Assembly (NCBI GenBank): GCA_001599295.1
Contig: BCGN01000006.1
Coordinates: forward strand, 992,001-1,056,000
Direction of reading: 5' to 3'
DNA: 64,000 bases
Origin: Sporopachydermia quercuum
Taxonomy: Eukaryota > Ascomycota > Sporopachydermiomycetes > Sporopachydermiales > Sporopachydermiaceae
In this document: positions 12,156 through 20,392 of the stretch, in pieces
How the letters are laid out: each line of letters opens with the position of its first letter
Numbering within the stretch: the stretch's first letter is position 1
Position numbers and translations under genes: made by a program
The notes under the pieces: model-generated
Seen by the model: the letters and a program-made list of their open reading frames with translations, nothing else
Database searches by the model: none
Told to the model about the DNA's origin: nothing

Positions 12156-14534
12156 CTATATGTAACTGACTAGATGTGATTGTAGCATTGGTCCATTGAA
12201 TGTTAAAGTCTCTTCATGTTTAACTACTAGATCTTCCTGTCCCTGAGACTTGACTCCTGATTCCTGTTCCTGCCTTTGATCTTTCTTCTTATGCACCTTC
12301 ATATGCTTTGCGAGGTTAGAACTCTCGCTAAACCTCTTCCCACAACCAGGGTATTTGCATACTAATGGCTTTTCCCCAGTATGAATTCTCATATGGACAG
12401 ACAAAGCCGTAGCAGCAGCAAAACTCTTCCCACAACCTGGATGAGTACAATGAAAAGGCTTTATACCCGAGTGGGTTCTCTCATGCTGTTGTAGTAGGTG
12501 GGCTTCAGCAAATCCCTGTCCACAACGTGAGCATTTGAAAGGCCTGTAGTTTGTATGAATATGCAAATGTCTTAATAGCTTTTGGCGTTGAACAAAAGGC
12601 TTATCTCTAGTACAGCCAGCCCAATCGCAGGTATAAGATGATTTTCTAGTAGGTATATGATCAGAGGTGATATGGTCTGAAAGGTCTTTTTCCGAGTGGA
12701 ACTCGAGGTTGCAGATCCCATTTGGAGTTTTCCATTTACAAGTGTGTATGGCATGTTTTGATGAATACGGGTTATCATTGCTGTTGGCCGTCTCATTGTT
12801 GCGCATGTCATTGCGGGCAGCATTAACAGCAGTAGTAGCATCTCCCATCCGTTTCTGAACGATTGATCTGCTATCTGATGCTGGATTTGGTTGTCCCTTG
12901 TTTAAACTGCTCCTCCTTTCAACTTTCCTCGGATGGGCCTTNACTGACTGCATGTTAGAACTGGAGTTCCAATGAGAGCTGTCTTTTCTATCCGATACTC
13001 TTCCTATACCATGGGAGGAATGAATATGGTCCATCAAGCAGAAAATGTCATCTGATTTGAAATCACAGGAATTCCACTCACACATGAAAGGATTGATCGT
13101 TTCCATATAATGCGTAGCAGGATTATGATCTAATAGACAGTTCTGTATAGAAGAGTGTATATGCTGTTGCGGATGATTGTGATCATTATCACGATGATCA
13201 TAAGAGTTAAAACCCTTTGAAGAATACTGAACAACAGACCCGTCAGCAGTACTACTTTTCGTTTTATCTTCATTGCAGATCTTATTGGTATCATAAACAT
13301 TAGAATGAGTACTTGCACTATGAGAGTTAAAGATATGATCATTGAGTAAATGAGACTCTAAGGATATTTCATCGGAGTAGCTTGTATTACAGGTATCCCA
13401 TAAGCACTTCGTAGTATCTCCCATGTTCATAAAAGAAACGTTATTGCTATTGTTATCCTCCCTATGACTATTCTTGTTGTCGCTTTGAGATACCATATAA
13501 TTGGCCTGTGTGGTGTTCGTAGTAGGACTGGTAGTATAACTATTATTGCTACTGTGGTTATAACTATTCGTTGGAGAAGATGTATTGCTTGTCGATGATG
13601 CAGCAGGGGATATCACATGGTTAGCAGAAACAGGTTGAAATGATCCATAGAAATCTATAGGTTCGTTTTCCTTTTTCACATTCATGTTCAAGTTGATGCC
13701 CATGTTCATGTTCATATTCATGTCTATATGCATACTACCATAGAGCTCGTTGTTTATATCATCAGGATTCTCTATTGATCGTATTTTCAAAGGACTTTTG
13801 TTGTATTTATGAGCAGATACGGAAGGTTTGGTGATTTTAGACCGGATGTTACTCAAAGCACCGCCAGCCATTTTCTCATTGGTCAGCGAGCATAGATTCT
13901 GTTCATAGCACATGAGGGTCGTTGCAGTATGGCCATTATGCGATGAGCTTTGGCTTTGAAGAACGTCTGCGCATTCGTTACAAGAGCAGCAGTGTGGTTG
14001 TTCTAGTATATTAGTGATGGCACCATCTCTAATGGAATCTTTGTACTGTTGAAGTTGCTGTTGGTGCTGATGTGCAGGGCTTGAGAACTCCACAGGGTTT
14101 TGTAAATGCTTTGAATCTTTATGGGGAGAAGTAAATGCAGAAAGAAAAGAGATCGTTTCGGTTGGATTGCATTCATAGCATACACCACCAAAAATATCAT
14201 TCGAACAGCTCTCGTTGCACATTTCATTGCATGCTTCACTGCACCATAAGTTCAGTTTTTCAATTTCTTGATCAGTCAGCAAGTGATCATGATCATGATC
14301 ACAACTGCTGCACACTTCCGGAGAAAACATGTCCTGAGGCAGAGAATCTAATACTTTATGATGCTGTGGGTAATGGTGATGATGGTGAGACTCGCTGACG
14401 TCTACATGATCGGCACAGGTTATTGATGTCAGTAAGTTCTCTGTAGCAATGTCTGTATGGGTTTTGTCACTGCAACATATCACATCGATACATGGATAAA
14501 CATGTCCAGTGGGATGGGGTTTTTTTTCTTGCAT
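12156..14534 (-). CDS. ZAP1: Zap1, zinc-responsive transcription activator
   Basis: Zap1 activates zinc-uptake and zinc-sparing genes when zinc is low by binding zinc-responsive elements (ZREs, ACCTTNAAGGT). The 792-codon frame starts with ATG at 14532-14534. The N-terminal half is His/Cys-rich (SHHHHHYPQHHK, CSSCDHDHDH, CSEACNEMCNESC), as in activation domain 1 of the Saccharomyces protein. Zinc fingers 1 and 2, the zinc-sensing pair of activation domain 2, are recognisable: CLWDTCNTSYSDEISLESH near residue 375 and CEWNSCDFKSDDIFCLMDH near 484. Fingers 3-7 (about 596-748) form the DNA-binding block, including CDWAGC with FVQRQKLLRHLHIH, CSRCGQGFAEAHLLQQH and CGKRFSESSNLAKH. Finger 3 has a long C-X8-C spacing. 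Two exact ZREs lie upstream, so self-activation is likely. Confidence 0.95.
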   Translation of the reverse strand: MQEKKPHPTGHVYPCIDVICCSDKTHTDIATENLLTSITCADHVDVSESHHHHHYPQHHKVLDSLPQDMFSPEVCSSCDHDHDHLLTDQEIEKLNLWCSEACNEMCNESCSNDIFGGVCYECNPTETISFLSAFTSPHKDSKHLQNPVEFSSPAHQHQQQLQQYKDSIRDGAITNILEQPHCCSCNECADVLQSQSSSHNGHTATTLMCYEQNLCSLTNEKMAGGALSNIRSKITKPSVSAHKYNKSPLKIRSIENPDDINNELYGSMHIDMNMNMNMGINLNMNVKKENEPIDFYGSFQPVSANHVISPAASSTSNTSSPTNSYNHSSNNSYTTSPTTNTTQANYMVSQSDNKNSHREDNNSNNVSFMNMGDTTKCLWDTCNTSYSDEISLESHLLNDHIFNSHSASTHSNVYDTNKICNEDKTKSSTADGSVVQYSSKGFNSYDHRDNDHNHPQQHIHSSIQNCLLDHNPATHYMETINPFMCEWNSCDFKSDDIFCLMDHIHSSHGIGRVSDRKDSSHWNSSSNMQSXKAHPRKVERRSSLNKGQPNPASDSRSIVQKRMGDATTAVNAARNDMRNNETANSNDNPYSSKHAIHTCKWKTPNGICNLEFHSEKDLSDHITSDHIPTRKSSYTCDWAGCTRDKPFVQRQKLLRHLHIHTNYRPFKCSRCGQGFAEAHLLQQHERTHSGIKPFHCTHPGCGKSFAAATALSVHMRIHTGEKPLVCKYPGCGKRFSESSNLAKHMKVHKKKDQRQEQESGVKSQGQEDLVVKHEETLTFNGPMLQSHLVSYI

Positions 14535-14816
14535 GATAATAATAGATTGTTGTATGTGTAGTGTGAAGTGTTGATAAATGTATGAATATTGATAACTGGC
14601 AGTTGGGAGGTACTATGGTATAGGAAAGACGCTGACAGGAACTCGGTTATTTAACTCTCAAGAAAATTAGTCGTTGTATATTCTACTGGATCGCTGAAAA
14701 CCTCAAGATCCTCGAATTCTTCTCTATAAGCTTGAATCTTTACAACGAGTACTATTCCTTAATCTGTGCAAATCGGCTGTAGACGCATGGGGAGAGTGAT
14801 TATCAATAAAGAACCG

Positions 14817-15251
14817 CTAGTGTGTTAGTGTCGCTTGGTTCTTCTTTCGCTGATTTCGAGAATTCTTCCTTGAAGAGTGAAAAGTTCTTCCTCTTTTCAG
14901 TGCCTCTCTTTTCTCTGTCAGTCTTTGAATGGTCAGCCGGCAGTTACCATTTCCCGGCAGGTGATAAACACAACACAATAGAAGAAAAAGCTCATTCATT
15001 ACCTTGAAGGTCATAAATAATTGATTTGTATGTAGAAGGAAGGGAAGAGACCATTCAGGTGTTATGGGACGCAGAAGCGTGAAGGGGAGTCGGGAGATTG
15101 GGAATCTAACCATATTAAATGTGATGAGTGCAAAGAGTTTGTTCCGAAATCTATGTCTACTAATTAGATTTTTTGGAACTTTTGATCTAGTCACTGTGTT
15201 TTGAATAGAAATACGTTGTTTTGGTGAGAAAACATTGGGAGTGAATGTCAT
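14817..15251 (-). CDS. Doubtful 144-codon frame upstream of ZAP1
   Basis: An ATG-started frame on the same strand as ZAP1, ending 283 bases before the ZAP1 start. The product is basic and ends in a Lys/Arg-rich tail (RGRTFHSSRKNSRNQRKKNQ); I do not recognise it. It spans one exact ZRE, and a second ZRE lies 104 bases before its ATG. It may be a chance frame in the ZAP1 leader or promoter, or a small zinc-regulated gene. I lean towards chance because a second frame in the same stretch is also open. Confidence 0.2.
   Translation of the reverse strand: MTFTPNVFSPKQRISIQNTVTRSKVPKNLISRHRFRNKLFALITFNMVRFPISRLPFTLLRPITPEWSLPFLLHTNQLFMTFKVMNELFLLLCCVYHLPGNGNCRLTIQRLTEKREALKRGRTFHSSRKNSRNQRKKNQATLTH
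15001..15011. promoter_or_regulatory. Zinc-responsive element (ZRE) 1
   Basis: Exact ACCTTGAAGGT, matching the Zap1 site ACCTTNAAGGT. It lies 467 bases before the ZAP1 ATG. The palindrome does not extend beyond the 11-bp core. Known biology: Saccharomyces ZAP1 activates its own promoter through a ZRE. Confidence 0.85.
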
Positions 15252-15348
15252 GATCTGAGCATATGAAGGAGTAGTAGTGCCTGATTAGGTAATCATCCAT
15301 TTGCTTAACAGACTCAAGCTTAGATCCCAAAATGGAAGTTGATCAATG

Positions 15349-15371
15349 AAAAGTACCTTTAAGGTACTTTT
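15349..15371. promoter_or_regulatory. ZRE 2 inside a perfect 23-bp palindrome
   Basis: The core ACCTTTAAGGT at 15355-15365 matches the Zap1 site exactly. The symmetry extends six bases on each side (left arm AAAAGTACCTT, centre T, right arm AAGGTACTTTT), so the whole 23 bp is a perfect odd palindrome. It lies 821 bases before the ZAP1 ATG. Confidence 0.88.
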
Positions 15372-16261
15372 TGTTGGTGAATAGTTTTATGGGGTTGAAT
15401 ATGAAATTTGCGTAAGAAAAGTCGATGAGGAACGAGTACAGCAAAATTNCGTATAGTACACAACTAGTAAAGTGTATTTTCACTTATAAGTGAGTATAAA
15501 TAACTGGTTGTGTCTGGCAAATCTCAGTAGCATATGCACGTTGAATGAACAGTACTATTTTCTACATTCCTCCATGAATAAGTGTATTATTTTGTGGCAC
15601 ACCCTATAACAACTGAGACCAAAACAATAAATTCAACGTAAAAGTCACTCTCAAGTCGATTACTTTTACCTACAATGCACACAGTGCAATTGTAATTCTC
15701 AGATAACCAGCTAGCTTTCTATTATAATGTCTACCTCATCACTTCATCACTCTTATCACCAACATGACATCTCAACTCGGATTAGTCTCTCCTGCACTGA
15801 TATGCGTGTTCATGCATTACATATGCTTTTAATCTCTCTTATCTAATCAATTACCACGTGATAACATCAACACCCAAAATTCCACTGTCCCTAAGAAGGC
15901 TTTTTAATGGCAAGTGAAATGAAATGAATTGAATGATGTAAACTGTGATGTAGTAACAATCCAATGGCAATTGACTAATAGTAATGCAGGGCACCTTTCT
16001 ACTTCGTCAATGTATTTGAATATCGGTTGAGAAGTGCTATTATCATTTGTTCAGAAGTAATCAATTCACTCTGTTTTACTTCTTCTATCCTTCAACCAAC
16101 TTTTGATTTGTCAATTGATTAATTTATCAGACAGTTAGTGTTGCTCANAATCCAATCAATCAGTTCATTTTTCATACAACTAATTGATTAAGGATATTAA
16201 GAATCAGNTTGATCAACTTATCTGTCTTTTCCTTGAAAGTGGTTTCAAGTTGTGATAACCA

Positions 16262-17287
16262 ATGTTCAGATTGCAGAATTTAGCCAATCAATTAAGGAAG
16301 TTCACAACATCAACACCAAACATGACAGACCCATCAAAGTACATTCTCAATCATACTTGCTTACGAGTTAAGGATCCCAAAGTCTCAGTTCCTTTCTACG
16401 AAAAGAACTTTGGGCTATCTCTGTTGAGAAAGATTTCATTCCCAGAGAAAGAATTTGACCTTTATTTGCTTGGTTTAGAGGAGGAGAATTCGCCCAGTAA
16501 AGGGAAGATTTGGACTGATAGAACTGGTGTTTTAGAATTGTGCCACAACTATGGAACAGAAACTTCAGACTGGAAAGCAAACAATGGTAATCAAGACCCT
16601 CACCGTGGATTTGGTCATATCTGCCTTTCTGTTGAAAAAATTAACCTTGTATGCGATACCTTGTTGAAGAATGGTGTTAAGTTTCAAAAAAAGCTTACAG
16701 ATGGTAGACAAAAGGACATTGCTTTTGCATTGGATCCTGACGGATATTGGATTGAATTGATTCAAAACCATTCGTTCAAAGAATCTGAAGGCGAGAAGAC
16801 ATACGACGTCAGCTCATTCCGATTGAACCATTCTATGGTAAGAGTAAAGGACCCTAAAGAGTCATTGGACTTCTACGTCAATAAGCTTGGAATGACCCTT
16901 CTCAGAACTGCTGAATTTGAAGCAGCTAAATTCACATTGTACTTCTTGACATATCCTTCTGAGGAGTTCAAAAGCAAATATGCTTCCAATGATTATCCTA
17001 AAGAAGTTGTCTCTTCATTTGAAGGTATTCTTGAATTAACATGGAACTGGGGAACTGAATCTGATCCTGAGTTCAAGGGTTATCACAACGGTAATACTGA
17101 TCCCAAGGGATTTGGCCATATTGGTATTGCAGTTGACAATGGGGAAGCTGCTTGCAAAGCATTTGCTGAAAAAGGATGCCCCTTCAACCTGGAATGGAAC
17201 AAAGGCTTCATTCCTAAGATTGCTTTCCTCAGAGATCCTGATGGATATGCAATTGAAGTTTTTGAAAGAGATTTTGATCTTAAATAA
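16262..17287 (+). CDS. GLO1: Glyoxalase I (lactoylglutathione lyase), two-domain form
   Basis: Converts the hemithioacetal of methylglyoxal and glutathione to S-lactoylglutathione, the first step of methylglyoxal detoxification. Two glyoxalase/VOC domains lie in tandem, as in fungi. The first (about 28-165) has NHTCLRVKD, VLELCHNYGTE, GFGHICLSV and FALDPDGYWIELI; the second (about 187-335) has NHSMVRVKD, ILELTWNWGTE, GFGHIGIAV and FLRDPDGYAIEVF. The His and Glu metal positions are present in both halves. Length is 341 residues against about 326 in Saccharomyces. The extra N-terminus, MFRLQNLANQLRKFTTSTPN, lacks acidic residues and looks like a mitochondrial presequence. A second ATG at 16322 (MTDPSKYILNHTC) would give the usual cytosolic form. 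GLO1 converges on the MsrB gene. Confidence 0.96.
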   Translation: MFRLQNLANQLRKFTTSTPNMTDPSKYILNHTCLRVKDPKVSVPFYEKNFGLSLLRKISFPEKEFDLYLLGLEEENSPSKGKIWTDRTGVLELCHNYGTETSDWKANNGNQDPHRGFGHICLSVEKINLVCDTLLKNGVKFQKKLTDGRQKDIAFALDPDGYWIELIQNHSFKESEGEKTYDVSSFRLNHSMVRVKDPKESLDFYVNKLGMTLLRTAEFEAAKFTLYFLTYPSEEFKSKYASNDYPKEVVSSFEGILELTWNWGTESDPEFKGYHNGNTDPKGFGHIGIAVDNGEAACKAFAEKGCPFNLEWNKGFIPKIAFLRDPDGYAIEVFERDFDLK

Positions 17288-17470
17288 ACAGAGTGTGTAT
17301 CGTTTAGTGAATACAATATAAGAGTAAAATTTGTACATCTACTATCGTCCTATACCTTGAGATAACGGACGTAGATAATAAACTTCTATTGACACTACAC
17401 AAAATTCCCATTACTATCTCCTGTAAAGGTATTTGATACAACTATACTACGTAAATACTGTCTACTATAT

Positions 17471-17965
17471 TCATTTTTCTTCCAAAGGAGCAAAATTCAA
17501 AGAAACAGAATTTACGCAATGCCTCTCATCAGTAGGCGTGCTGTATCCTTCGCCTTTGAAGATGTGCCCTAGATGACCATCACAATTTGCACATCTCATC
17601 TCTATTCTTTCCATTCCAAGTGTGAAATCACGATAAACGTTTATAGCACCAGGAATTGCATCATAAAACGCTGGCCATCCGCAACTAGACTTGAACTTGG
17701 TAGTTGATTCATACAATGGTGCATCACAGCCTGCACAATGATAAATGCCTGGTTTATCAAAGTTATCATATTTTCCAGTAAAAGGTCTTTCAGTGGCTTG
17801 TTTCCTAAGAACAGAGAATTGTTCCTGACTCAGCCTTGCTCTCCATTCGCCATCTGACAGTTGAACTTTTACTGGTTTGTTCTTTACTTGATCCAAAGGC
17901 ATTTTCACTGCTGAGAACGTACTAAATCGGAGTCTATGCACAGTGTTAATAATCCGAGCACTCAT
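17471..17965 (-). CDS. MXR2: Methionine-R-sulfoxide reductase B, mitochondrial type
   Basis: Reduces methionine-R-sulfoxide in proteins, using thioredoxin. The 164-residue protein starts at 17963-17965. The first 20 residues, MSARIINTVHRLRFSTFSAV, are basic and hydroxylated with no acids, like a mitochondrial targeting sequence; Saccharomyces Mxr2 is mitochondrial. The SelR fold is complete: zinc cysteines C77/C80 (CAGC) and C125/C128 (CANC), the catalytic cysteine C150 in RHCVNSVSLNF, and C95 in SSCGWPAF as a likely resolving cysteine. An MsrA gene, which handles the S-epimer, lies at the right end of the window. Confidence 0.95.
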   Translation of the reverse strand: MSARIINTVHRLRFSTFSAVKMPLDQVKNKPVKVQLSDGEWRARLSQEQFSVLRKQATERPFTGKYDNFDKPGIYHCAGCDAPLYESTTKFKSSCGWPAFYDAIPGAINVYRDFTLGMERIEMRCANCDGHLGHIFKGEGYSTPTDERHCVNSVSLNFAPLEEK

Positions 17966-18663
17966 ATATGTTTATGGGATTACAAGTTCAGATATTGTCT
18001 TATCTAGTAAAATGGATACTGCACTTCTCAGTTGTATAATCTCACAGATAATGAATTAGCAGTCAATTGTCAGATCATCCAACTAGCAGTAATTTGTAAT
18101 CCTCCTCTCTATACATTGACCATGTATATTTCCAATAAATAAATGTCTAATAAGCAGATCAACATTCGCCTCTTCCATAATACAAGGATTAATTCTTCTA
18201 ACGATTATGTACGAAAATGTCACAGAGCATATCACATATGACAGATAACAAAGTGTAACAGAATAATATGACACAATATGACAGACATGTCAAGTACAAG
18301 TAAGCAGNTANTATGAGACGGAAGTTATGCCCTTGAACTATTTCCGAAATAAAATAAGTTTTTAACATACATTGTCTGTGCACAATAGTGCATAGAACCT
18401 AATTTATGGCGGAAATTCCGTTTTACTTAGTCAAAGGAAGGAAATAAAGAAGTAAGAGAAATTAGTGAATGAGAGATGATTCCTTGCNTAGATAGAACAG
18501 ACGAGAACGAATGTATATGAATATAAGCTATATACATGATCCAGATTGCTAACTATTGGTTGATTTATACTAGCCAGACATTAACAAAAAGCATATAAAT
18601 TTATGAGAGTGTTGAGAATTTGAGCTCCTATTTCAGTACTTGGCAATCAATCAACTCCTCGTC
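17966..18663. other. Divergent intergenic region between MsrB and the EMI1-like gene
   Basis: About 700 bases of AT-rich sequence that must hold both promoters. It has isolated N bases. No frame, repeat or RNA gene worth listing was found. Confidence 0.5.
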
Positions 18664-19167
18664 ATGTTTTCAAGAACCCCTCGAGAGAATATAGAGCCCG
18701 CAAGTGTTGATCCCGTCTCACAAGGCCAAGACATAACCGACCAAGAAGTTGATGACATTCATAGATTTCCAGTAAGTACAGTACAGTTTTCTTGGAGGAT
18801 TGAAAGTAGCCTCACATTGCATTCAACATTTCTAACGAGAATACAGGATACTATGAAATGCTCACAGGCATTTGACGAACTAGTTGAATGCGTTTCATTA
18901 GGAGGACAATTTAGAAACTATTATAGATACGGAGAAATGACACCATGCACGCGACAGAACCAAAAGCTGAGATTTTGTTTGAAAACTATGATCAAACCTG
19001 AAGATTTGAAGAAACAAATGATCCAGACGTTTTATAAGAATAGACTGGAAACAGATAAGCTAAGAGGTAGTAGTGAAGACGTGTGGTCAATACGCGAGAG
19101 ACCTTTGGTGAATCCCTTCAAAGAGAATATTGAATTCCATACGGAGAAAAGTGAACAGTTCGAGTAA
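18664..19167 (+). CDS. EMI1: Emi1-like DUF3128 protein with twin CX9C motif (two exons)
   Basis: Exons 18664-18771 and 18847-19167 give 142 residues. The 75-nt intron has donor GTAAGT, branch TTCTAAC (18830-18836) and acceptor ATACAG. It is in phase 0, a multiple of three and free of stops, so the unspliced frame also reads through. Exon 2 encodes the DUF3128 core: MKCSQAFDELVECVSLGGQF, then RNYYRYGEMTPC and TRQNQKLRFC. The four cysteines form two CX9C motifs (C41/C51 and C70/C80), typical of small proteins oxidised by Mia40 in the mitochondrial intermembrane space. Saccharomyces EMI1 (early meiotic induction, needed for respiratory growth) belongs to this family. The exact molecular role is not known to me. 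An in-frame ATG at 18640 is also open; I prefer 18664. Confidence 0.8.
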   Translation: MFSRTPRENIEPASVDPVSQGQDITDQEVDDIHRFPVSTVQFSWRIESSLTLHSTFLTRIQDTMKCSQAFDELVECVSLGGQFRNYYRYGEMTPCTRQNQKLRFCLKTMIKPEDLKKQMIQTFYKNRLETDKLRGSSEDVWSIRERPLVNPFKENIEFHTEKSEQFE

Positions 19168-20392
19168 TTGGAGCATGGTTATTTTTAATGACTTCAACAA
19201 CATGTATATAGATAGATAAGACAGCAAGAGATGTACTTAATTGATCAATGAACATATGATATGTATAAGAGAAGACTAACTAATATGCAGCCTGATTTCA
19301 AGGACGCACCAAGGAGAGAATAGCAAGACAAATTATCACGATGAAGAGAGCGACATGCTCCGTAAGCCGTAAACACAAGTATAGTATGATTGATGAACTA
19401 TAGATCCCTAGATCCATTGGTAATCTCTAGCCGTAGGAACTTCTCTTCATTGCTGTTAAAGAGTATGCGGTGATATATCACAGTTTAATCCCAGTGAAAT
19501 GTTTCGAATTCGACTTTCCTATCAATTTCTTAGGCCCAATAGTCAAATCTGTGAAAATAGCAGTTCTCTCATTCATTCACTCAATCAATCATTCAATCAT
19601 CGAACATTTTGTTCACCGAGGAGGTTATTCTTGTTTACGTATGCATAAACATGCATATTCATACATCTGCTTCGAGACTATATTCTCCCTCATTTAGTAA
19701 GCAGAAAAAATGCAGTGGATTACTTGCATCCAGCAACAATTTGAATATGAAAAGCCACCCAGCTATGTTTATTAAGCAAAAACAAATGTGAATCCGCCAT
19801 TAATTTCCTTTCAATTCAAAACCCTACTTTTTACCTTATCCCAATCAATCATCATTACACTCCTATTGGGAAGGCTCTGAGTCCATTTTCATGCACTCTC
19901 ATGCACAATGCTCATCACGTACCTACATCATACAAACAAAAAGACCATTAGCTCATTGACTCCATCTGCCAAGCAATCACAACAGATCAGCTTCTCTTAA
20001 TTATGTATTTCCACTGTTTTGTATGCAAGAATCATTGTGAATAGACTCTCTAATTGAACTATAGATAGCCTCATATATCAACACACACAGCAGAAAAAGG
20101 AAATAACTTATAGATGTCAAGTAATAGATTTTAATTACTCTATGCTCTCCTTGCTACCTAGCTTGTTCTGCACTCTCTTGCCAGCAAAATAGATGGAGAG
20201 ATAGTTCATAGTACACTATTACTTTTATGAAGGACTCTTTATCAGACACTTTGTTTTCAAATTCTTACTTGATATCAGCTGCTTACTTGGTTCTTATTGT
20301 TTTCAAGCCGCTAGATAGACAAACCAATCAATGGAGCATCTCTTCATTGCATATCTTCCTAGTTATCTGCACTTTCTTCACTCTCACATATT
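19168..20392. other. Intergenic region upstream of VHC1
   Basis: About 1.2 kb of AT-rich sequence with 3' flank of the EMI1-like gene and the VHC1 promoter. Short frames (19470-19697, 19609-19791) have no recognisable product. No repeat or RNA gene seen. Confidence 0.5.

Larger units (their letters stand above)
14535..16261. other. Divergent promoter region of ZAP1 and GLO1
   Basis: About 1.7 kb between the two ATGs. It contains two exact ZREs (15001-15011 and 15355-15365, listed separately), a CACGTG E-box at 15855-15860 about 400 bases before GLO1, and a TATA-like TATAAATA at about 15493. The ZREs are 467 and 821 bases from the ZAP1 start and over 890 from the GLO1 start, so ZAP1 is the likelier target. 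Confidence 0.6.

Noticed and set aside
15283-15297. The 15-mer GATTAGGTAATCATC occurs both here and at 42367-42381 upstream of DUR1,2.
   Set aside because: In 64 kb a few shared 15-mers are expected by chance, more so in AT-rich DNA.
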